A stretch of 56,259 nucleotides of DNA from Candidatus Rokuibacteriota bacterium (GTDB taxonomy: Bacteria; Methylomirabilota; Methylomirabilia; Rokubacteriales; CSP1-6). The notes beneath the pieces are model-generated. The model saw only the letters and a list, made by a program, of their open reading frames with translations. It had not been told where the DNA came from and made no database searches. Every line of letters starts with the position of its first letter. Position 1 is the first letter of the stretch. This document shows, in pieces, positions 50,740-56,259 of the stretch. The position numbers were made by a program, and so were the translations under genes. The DNA lies in the NCBI GenBank assembly GCA_016179965.1, contig JACPCF010000009.1, positions 1-56,259 on the forward strand. Reading direction: 5' to 3'.

Positions 50740-52046
50740 GCGCCATCTCCCTCCGAGAGGCGGTGGAAGACGAGCCCGTCGAGGAGCTTCGGGTAGAAGA
50801 AGGTGGACTTCTGGGGGAGCAGCTCCCCTGCCCGGACCACGGCCTGGAGCTCGGCGGGCGTGGTCGGCGCGATCAGGAAGCCGGCCTGGTAGTTCCCCTC
50901 CCTGACCTGCGTGACCGCCTCGGCGGCGTCGGCCGTGTAGTCCACGCAGACCTGCCGGCGGAGGATCTCCTCCGTGATGCCCACGCAGGGCTTCAGGAGG
51001 CCCTCGTGGAGCACCGAGACCGCCAGCCTGCGCCAGGCCGGCGAGGTTCCCGCCGGCCACGGGACGGCGTCGAACGCCTCGGGGCGGAGCGTCAAGAGCC
51101 ATCCCGGCCCCTCGCCTCCCGCAACGACCGCGATGGGGAGACTGCCCGCCCGGACTCGAGCATCGAGCGCCACGACGAGAGCCCGGGCCTCCCCGACGGG
51201 ATCGGCGCTCGCCGGAGCCCGCTCGATCTGGAACCAGCGCGCGGCCCGGGCCAGGAGCGCCTCGACGTCGAATCCGGGGACATCGTGGAGGAGGCGGTGG
51301 GTGGGACAGATCGTGACGCCGGGCGCTTCGAGCGGGAAGATCGCCATGAGCTTCCACTCGGCGCCCGGGTGACGCCGCCGGTACTCGAGGGCGGTCTCGT
51401 AGCGGTGATGGCCGTCGGCGATGATCAGCCGCGTGTCCGCCACCAGCGCCTGCACCCGGGCGATGGCGGCGGGGTCCGCGATCCGCCAGAGCTGGTGGAG
51501 CTCGCCCTTGCCGTCACGGGCCGCGGCGACGGGCGGCGTCGGGGGCGACGCGGCGGCGCGCAGCAACTCACCGGAGGGGTCGCTCGCGAGCATGAAGATC
51601 ACGCCGGTATCGGCCCCCGTCGCCTCCAGGTGCGCGAGGCGCTCGACCTTGGGGCCGGCGTGGGTGCGCTCGTGGGGGAGCACCACGCCCTCGTCGTACT
51701 CGGTGAGCGCGCCGAGGCAGATGAAGCCCATGCGGCTCAGCGTCTCCCCGCCGACCTGATAGGTCGCGAGGACCGGATAGAGCGCGGGCTCGGCGTCGCG
51801 GACCAGGACCTGCTCGGCGGTCCATCGGTCGAGGCACTCCCGGGCCCGCCGGTGGCGATCGGCGTCGCCGGCATCGCCCGGCTCGGGCCGGCCCAGCGTG
51901 ACCCGGACGAAGTTCCACGGGTGGAGCGCGTAGAGGGCGTCGCGGGCCTCCGCGTCGATCTGGTCGTAGGGAGGCGCGACGACGCGCGAGAGGTCGGGAA
52001 CCTTCGCAGGGTTGTAGCGGTAGCCCCGGACCGGCCGGATCTTCAC
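50736..52046 (-). CDS. DUF1015 family protein
   Basis: A 436-residue protein from GTG 52046: VKIRPVRGYRYNPAKVPDLS, then PPYDQIDAEARD near 25-36 and LPHERTHAGPKVERL near 122-136. ADGHHRYETALEYR near 198-211 is the family signature. Function unknown in general; some relatives are linked to serine/SerA-type metabolism. It sits between a peroxiredoxin and a RecA/KaiC-like ATPase with overlapping stops and starts on both sides. Confidence 0.85.
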   Translation of the reverse strand: MKIRPVRGYRYNPAKVPDLSRVVAPPYDQIDAEARDALYALHPWNFVRVTLGRPEPGDAGDADRHRRARECLDRWTAEQVLVRDAEPALYPVLATYQVGGETLSRMGFICLGALTEYDEGVVLPHERTHAGPKVERLAHLEATGADTGVIFMLASDPSGELLRAAASPPTPPVAAARDGKGELHQLWRIADPAAIARVQALVADTRLIIADGHHRYETALEYRRRHPGAEWKLMAIFPLEAPGVTICPTHRLLHDVPGFDVEALLARAARWFQIERAPASADPVGEARALVVALDARVRAGSLPIAVVAGGEGPGWLLTLRPEAFDAVPWPAGTSPAWRRLAVSVLHEGLLKPCVGITEEILRRQVCVDYTADAAEAVTQVREGNYQAGFLIAPTTPAELQAVVRAGELLPQKSTFFYPKLLDGLVFHRLSEGDGA

Positions 52047-52927
52047 AAGAGCTCGATCCCCCGGGAGCTGATCCGGTACTCCGCGATCTCGTCCGACATG
52101 GCGCTCCCCCGGTGCTTCACCACGCAGAGGAAGCGGCCGACCCGCGCCCCCATCCGCTCGCTGCCCATCACGAGGATGGTGTTGGCGACCGCGCCCAGAT
52201 CGCCGGCCTCGGTCTTGCGACCCAGGAGGTCCTCGAGCCGCGTCTCCTCCGTGGTCACCAGCAGGATCGTCGTGATCGCCCGATGATCGTAGCGGTGGGC
52301 GTCGATGAACTCGCGGTGCTTCCAGACCGGCAGGCAGATCTCCATGCCGAGCGTCTCCGCGTCCCGGTGGATCGCCTTCCGGTACAGCTCGTCGAAGAGG
52401 AAAAACTGGATCGCCTCGGCCGGGACGTTCATGGGCTCCACGCCATCCACCACGACACGGCGCGACCCGGCGGCGAAGTGGAAGTAGAAGAACGGGCGGA
52501 CCGTGTAGAGCGCCCGGTTGTAGGCGGCCTTCCAGCCCCAGTCGAACTCGACGCCGTCGGGCGTGACCACCTGGTAGTCGCGGAGCCTCCCGACCCACGG
52601 GAAGGCGTCGGAGTAGTACGCCTGCATCTGGCCGTCCGGTGGGTACGGGTTCGCCATGGGCGTCACGGCGTGGGTCCAGCGCCCGAGGGACCAGCCGAAG
52701 AGGCGCTCGGCGTACGCGTGGTGCTGCTGCGAGTCGCCGCGGGCGGTCATGTCGAGGACGAGGCCGGGGGCGCCGTCCGCGCTCCGGCCGTGGTGGGCGA
52801 AGGTGAGCCCCAGGTGGGTCTTGCCGATGCCCGTGGCGCCGTACACCACGGTGAGCGTGCCCGGGAGCAGCCCGCCGCCGAGCATCTCGTCGAGCCGGGG
52901 AAGCGCCGTGGAGACGCGCGAAGTCAC
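52043..52927 (-). CDS. RecA/KaiC-superfamily ATPase
   Basis: A 294-residue protein from GTG 52927. Walker A GATGIGKTHLGL near 31-42; Walker B-type RRVVVDGVEPM near 155-165; a following TTILLVTTEETR near 217 and a C-terminal MSDEIAEYRISSRGIELL resemble KaiC/Rad55-like regulators. One ATPase domain only. Just 21 bp from the palindrome that separates it from the polymerase gene. Partner unknown; DUF1015 follows with a GTGA overlap. Confidence 0.75.
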   Translation of the reverse strand: MTSRVSTALPRLDEMLGGGLLPGTLTVVYGATGIGKTHLGLTFAHHGRSADGAPGLVLDMTARGDSQQHHAYAERLFGWSLGRWTHAVTPMANPYPPDGQMQAYYSDAFPWVGRLRDYQVVTPDGVEFDWGWKAAYNRALYTVRPFFYFHFAAGSRRVVVDGVEPMNVPAEAIQFFLFDELYRKAIHRDAETLGMEICLPVWKHREFIDAHRYDHRAITTILLVTTEETRLEDLLGRKTEAGDLGAVANTILVMGSERMGARVGRFLCVVKHRGSAMSDEIAEYRISSRGIELL

Positions 52928-52948
52928 GAGCGCGATTGTACCAAACTT

Positions 52949-53013
52949 GGGGTCAGGTCTTGCATTCCAACAACGCTCGACGGGGAGAATGCGTGATTGC
53001 AAGACCTGACCCC
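52949..53013. repeat. REP-like palindrome, copy 4
   Basis: Exact arms GGGGTCAGGTCTTGCA (52949-52964) and complement (52998-53013), with a 33 bp loop. Arms carry on as type b on the left and type a on the right. Located between two minus-strand genes, 2 bp before the polymerase stop. Confidence 0.85.
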
Positions 53014-53014
53014 T

Positions 53015-55297
53015 TTATCGGAGGGGGTTGAGCAGCGTGGCGGCGGCCTGGCGGCAGAGGGCGGCGTAGAAGGCCCGGTCGTACGGGCTCCCCTCGTCCA
53101 CCAGCGGCACCGCCAGCACTCGCGCCCGGGGGGTTTTCGCCTTGGCATCCACCACGACATACTGCACCGACTGGCCGGGCTCGAGCCTGAGCCCGCGGGC
53201 CAGGAGCTGGCGCGCCGCCAGCGCTTGGAGGTCGTCCTTGACGTACTCCTCCGGGGCCATCGAGAGCCGCCGGGTGACGACGAGGGTTCGCGGCGACGCC
53301 CGGCCCGCGAGCACCCGCGCGATCTCGGCCTCGGCGATCTCCCGGGCCCGGGGCGCGAGCGCCCGGAGCGCGCTCAGGTTCTCGGCGCCGGCGAGAACCG
53401 CCAGCATCCGCTCCTGCATGGCGCGCACCAGCGGCGGCGTGTCGTCGCGCCTGAACTCGATGCCGCGCGCTTTGATCCGGCCATCCTCGAAGACCCCGAA
53501 GAACCGGTTGGGCACGGTGGTCTTCGGCAGGATCCGGGCCGGGCAGAAGACGATCCAGCGATAGATCCCCTCCACGCTCACCGGGATGCCCGCCTCCTTT
53601 CCGATCGTCTCCGCCAGCGCCTCATAGTCGCCCGCCCCCGCCCCGCGGCGCTGGAGCCAGAGGCAGTCGGTCAGCCCGTGCAGCATCCTGAAGCCGCGCG
53701 CCTCCGCCAATTCCTTGGCGCGCAGCAGCGCTTCGCGACCGAAGGCGGTGATGGCCTCGTGAGCCTCGATCTTCCCGAAGCGCGCGTTGTGGTAGCCGAG
53801 GTAGCCGAAGGAGACGACGCCGATCCACTTGAGCGCGGTCTGGCGACGGTCCAGCGCCTCACGCTCAGGCCCCACGGCGCGCCGCATGGCTTCTTTCAGC
53901 TGACGGCGGAACTCCACCAGCGGGCCGAGGACACGCCGCATCAGCCCATCCCGCCGCCAGCAGAGGCGGTAGCCGTCTTCCGGCACGAGCACCCCACCGC
54001 AGCAGGCGCAGTTGACCGTTTCCGGGGAGACGTTGTGGTGGACCATGATGGCGGGATACATGGAGGCGAAGTCCAGCTCGCCGACCCGCTCGTACACGCC
54101 CGGCCGCGGGCGATAGACGAGCCCGCCCTTGTCGGCGGTGAGCAGCGCCAGGCCGGACTTGAAGGCCTCCGGCTCGCGCTTCTTCCACGGCACCAGGATC
54201 CCCTCCCGCACCGCGAGATCGAGCTGCATGGAGGTGATGGCCGTCCCGGGCGTGGTCCGCGCCATGCGCTGGACGGGGACGCGCGCCAGCCGCGCCGTCT
54301 CCAGGAGCCCCTCGAGCCCCGTCTCGCCGTAGAAGAACGAGGCTTGGCGGTCCACGTGCCAGCGGCCGTAGAGCGGACAGGCCGGCCCCCGGTAGAGGAC
54401 GCGGCCGTAGGAGAGGTACGAGCGGCCGGCCCCGCCCACCGCCTGGCGACCTGATTTCGCGACCATGGCGGCCGCTGGCCCCCTCACCCTGCCCCACTCG
54501 ACACCCCTCACCTCTTCTCCTCTCCCCAGAGGGGAGAGGCAGGGCGAGGGGGAGAGGCGCGCTCGCTCGCGGTCCAACGGGAGCTCGACCCCGTGCGCCC
54601 CGGCGAGGGCGACGAGCCCAGGAAGCAGGATCTCGTCGCCCCAGTCGGTGAGGAGCAGATCGGGATCCTCCGACTCGAGCAGGCGAGCCAGGCGCTCCAG
54701 GAGGCGGAGCGGGTCGCGCCCGTCAAGCCATTCCTCCCCGCCGGCCGCTCGCGCGATCAGATCGAGCGGCGTCCCCGGCAGCCGGTACGGGACGCCGTCC
54801 GCCGGGCTCAGCTCCAGCACCCGGAGCGGCGGGAGGCGAGGAGCCAGCGTCCACGGCGAGTCCAGGCGCTCGACGGAGCTGAGCGCGCCGGCTTCGGCCT
54901 CCACCCGGCAGCGCGCCAGGGGGAACAGGTCCCGCTCGTAACAGTACCGCTGCCCGAGCGGCAGGTCGGCGTTGAAGAGCCGGGCGGGGCCGAGGGCGCG
55001 ACCGAGCTCCCGGGCCAGGGAATCGAAGGCCCGAGGCTCGACGACCTCCAGGCGGAGGACCGGCCCCGGGGCCGGCCTCCAGAACTCCCGCCGCTGTTCC
55101 AGCCGGACCCCGGCGATCCGGCGGTCGGCCGAGAGCCCCCGGCGGACCGCGGCCAGCTCCGGGGCCGCGGCGTCCACATAGAGGGCCGGGCGCCAAGGGT
55201 CGAGGAGCCGCACCCGGGCGCCGTCGGCTCCGATCCACCAGGTCGCCATCCCCCCCGGCACGGGATAGACGTCAAAAAACCATGCCTCGAAGCCCAT
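53015..55297 (-). CDS. Divergent family-B DNA polymerase
   Basis: A 760-residue protein. Exonuclease-like part: Exo I region reads LRVLELSP (the usual DIE Asp is missing), Exo II DPDLLLTDWGDEILLPGL near 208-225. Polymerase: motif A GELDFASMYPAIMVHHNVSPE near 417-437, motif B KWIGVVSFGYLGYHNARFG near 501-519, motif C LHGLTDCLWL near 553. In motif C the first Asp of DTD is Leu; the second, catalytic one stays. A palindrome-derived stretch (LSPSPCLSPLGRGEEVRGVE and following) sits near 245-270 between Exo II and Exo III. Length is otherwise that of short PolB enzymes. Proofreading is doubtful. Confidence 0.85.
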   Translation of the reverse strand: MGFEAWFFDVYPVPGGMATWWIGADGARVRLLDPWRPALYVDAAAPELAAVRRGLSADRRIAGVRLEQRREFWRPAPGPVLRLEVVEPRAFDSLARELGRALGPARLFNADLPLGQRYCYERDLFPLARCRVEAEAGALSSVERLDSPWTLAPRLPPLRVLELSPADGVPYRLPGTPLDLIARAAGGEEWLDGRDPLRLLERLARLLESEDPDLLLTDWGDEILLPGLVALAGAHGVELPLDRERARLSPSPCLSPLGRGEEVRGVEWGRVRGPAAAMVAKSGRQAVGGAGRSYLSYGRVLYRGPACPLYGRWHVDRQASFFYGETGLEGLLETARLARVPVQRMARTTPGTAITSMQLDLAVREGILVPWKKREPEAFKSGLALLTADKGGLVYRPRPGVYERVGELDFASMYPAIMVHHNVSPETVNCACCGGVLVPEDGYRLCWRRDGLMRRVLGPLVEFRRQLKEAMRRAVGPEREALDRRQTALKWIGVVSFGYLGYHNARFGKIEAHEAITAFGREALLRAKELAEARGFRMLHGLTDCLWLQRRGAGAGDYEALAETIGKEAGIPVSVEGIYRWIVFCPARILPKTTVPNRFFGVFEDGRIKARGIEFRRDDTPPLVRAMQERMLAVLAGAENLSALRALAPRAREIAEAEIARVLAGRASPRTLVVTRRLSMAPEEYVKDDLQALAARQLLARGLRLEPGQSVQYVVVDAKAKTPRARVLAVPLVDEGSPYDRAFYAALCRQAAATLLNPLR
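54479..54557. repeat. CTCTCCCC palindrome, copy 4, inside a coding region
   Basis: CCCCTCACCCTGCCCC, then CACCTCTTCTCCTCTCCCC with opposing GGGGAGAGGCAGGGCGAGGGGG. Carried in frame by the DNA polymerase gene. It shares its 18 bp core with the copies at 30372 and 47424. Confidence 0.75.
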
Positions 55298-55343
55298 TTA
55301 TCCTGCCTTGACAGGACGACGGCCAACACCATACGGTAGATTC

Positions 55344-56259
55344 ATGACTCACCGGCTCTTCTATTTCCGGGGCTCCGAGGCGGGGCGCCTCATCGGGGAG
55401 CTGCCGGGGACCCACGAGCAGGTGCCGCTCACTCCCGACGACGTGGACGACCCGGAGACGGTCGGCCCCGGCGTGCTGGTGGTGGACGGATCAGGCCGCA
55501 ATCTGGAGCTCGCCAGCCGCTTCAAGGCCACCCGCACCAACGTCGAGGTCGTGGTGCTGGCGGACCCCGCCAACATCCCGGCGTTCCCCTCGGATCAGGT
55601 GTACGCCTATCTGCCCCAACCCGTCGCGGCGCCCATCCTGGCCAAAACCCTCGCCAACGCCTTCGCCCACCTCCGGCTCGTCCTCGACCAGGCGCAGGCC
55701 CAGGCGGATCTCTCCGAGATGGCCCAGGAGCTGAAGGAGCTCAACAACATCGGCGTCAAGCTCTCGGCCGAGCGCGACACGGACGCGCTCCTCGAGCTGA
55801 TCCTGACGAAGGCCCGGGAGATCACCCGGAGCGACGCCGGCTCGCTCTACCTGGTCGAGGAGGACGAGGACGGCAACCCCCGCCTCCGCTTCAAGCTGGC
55901 CCAGAACGACAGCCTCAACGTCCCCTTCAAGGAATTCACGCTCCCCATCAGCCACCAGAGCGTGGCCGGCCACGTGGCGCTTACCGGCGAGATCCAGAAC
56001 CTGGAGGACGCGTACACGCTGCCGCCCGGCTCGCCGTTTCAGATCAACCTGGCCTTCGACCGCCAGGTAGGGTACCGGACCAAATCCATGCTGGTGATCC
56101 CGCTGAAGACCCAGAAGGACGAGGTCATCGGCGTGCTCCAGCTGATCAACTGCAAGCCGGACCCCGCCCGGCGCTTCGCGTCGCCCGGCGAGATCGAGCG
56201 GACGGTGATCCCGTTCTCCCCCCGCTACCAGGAGCTCGCGGCGTCGCTGGCCTCCCAGG
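55344..56259 (+). CDS. GAF-domain signalling protein, cut by the window end
   Basis: At least 305 residues from ATG 55344, open to the end. N-terminal 120 residues resemble a degenerate receiver (VLVVDGSG, VVVLADPANIPAF, AYLPQPVAAPILAKTLANAF), then a coiled-coil linker (ELKELNNIGVKLSAERD). A GAF domain follows: LELILTKAREITRSDAGSLYLV near 150-171 and LVIPLKTQKDEVIGVLQLIN near 251-270. The rest, perhaps HD-GYP, is outside the window. Confidence 0.8.
   Translation, partial: MTHRLFYFRGSEAGRLIGELPGTHEQVPLTPDDVDDPETVGPGVLVVDGSGRNLELASRFKATRTNVEVVVLADPANIPAFPSDQVYAYLPQPVAAPILAKTLANAFAHLRLVLDQAQAQADLSEMAQELKELNNIGVKLSAERDTDALLELILTKAREITRSDAGSLYLVEEDEDGNPRLRFKLAQNDSLNVPFKEFTLPISHQSVAGHVALTGEIQNLEDAYTLPPGSPFQINLAFDRQVGYRTKSMLVIPLKTQKDEVIGVLQLINCKPDPARRFASPGEIERTVIPFSPRYQELAASLASQ

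Overview
The window is GC-rich bacterial DNA (roughly two-thirds G+C by eye) with densely packed genes. The gene mix suggests an uncultivated soil or subsurface bacterium of the Methylomirabilota/Rokubacteria type: duplicated acyl-CoA dehydrogenases and enoyl-CoA hydratases, an F420:NADPH oxidoreductase, c-type cytochrome and copper-handling genes, c-di-GMP signalling, and several families of dispersed palindromes. No rRNA or marker gene fixes the taxonomy, so this placement is an inference.

Layout. (1) 1-2847 is the end of an integron gene-cassette array: attC-like sites separate small plus-strand cassettes (a HEPN-like protein, a BrnT-type toxin-antitoxin pair, a LexA-type winged helix, a 5'-truncated orphan gene, a HigBA-type pair). 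No integrase is in the window; it would lie to the left or be absent. (2) 2959-15848 is ordinary metabolism (Gfo/Idh/MocA oxidoreductase, inositol-monophosphatase family, acyl-CoA dehydrogenase, alcohol dehydrogenase, RidA, 2-hydroxyacid dehydrogenase, phosphomannomutase). It contains a strong selenoprotein candidate at 3215-3940, where an in-frame TGA replaces the second Cys of an AhpD-type CxxC and a hairpin lies at bacterial-SECIS distance. (3) 15918-21604 is a copper and cytochrome cluster with a CopD-cytochrome c-redoxin fusion, a CusF-like protein, CopC, an outer-membrane protein and a YVTN propeller. A decayed livM, a Cu/Zn superoxide dismutase and a PAP2 phosphatase follow. (4) 23945-28776 is a minus-strand block with a MenB-like hydratase, a YdbL/YdbH envelope-lipid pair and an acyl-CoA dehydrogenase. 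(5) 28871-31967 is an ECF sigma factor, anti-sigma factor and DUF4139 operon. (6) 32034-34527 carries a lactonase-like MBL hydrolase, NpdG and an Ldh-family oxidoreductase. (7) 34640-37203 holds a membrane protein, a HAD phosphatase, a NifS-like protein whose PLP lysine is replaced by Asp, and an overlapping TusA-family protein. (8) 37353-39962 is a c-di-GMP module (HTH-REC, GGDEF, REC-HD-GYP). (9) 41661-56259 is mixed: thiolase plus DUF35, a Deg-like protease, tRNA-Gly(CCC), a peptide-type substrate-binding protein, a CCA-type nucleotidyltransferase, a VIT1/CCC1 transporter, peroxiredoxin, DUF1015, a RecA/KaiC-like ATPase, a divergent family-B DNA polymerase and a GAF protein cut by the window end.

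Three families of dispersed palindromes run through the window. One is a 60-70 bp element with GGGGTCAGGTCTTGCA arms, four intergenic copies. The others are a CTCTCCCC/GGGGAGAG family and a GCGCGGGC/GCCCGCGC compound hairpin. Members of the last two are translated in frame inside three genes (phosphomannomutase, CCA nucleotidyltransferase, DNA polymerase B). The features most worth follow-up are the cassette array, the selenoprotein, the Lys-to-Asp NifS-like protein, and the in-frame palindrome insertions.
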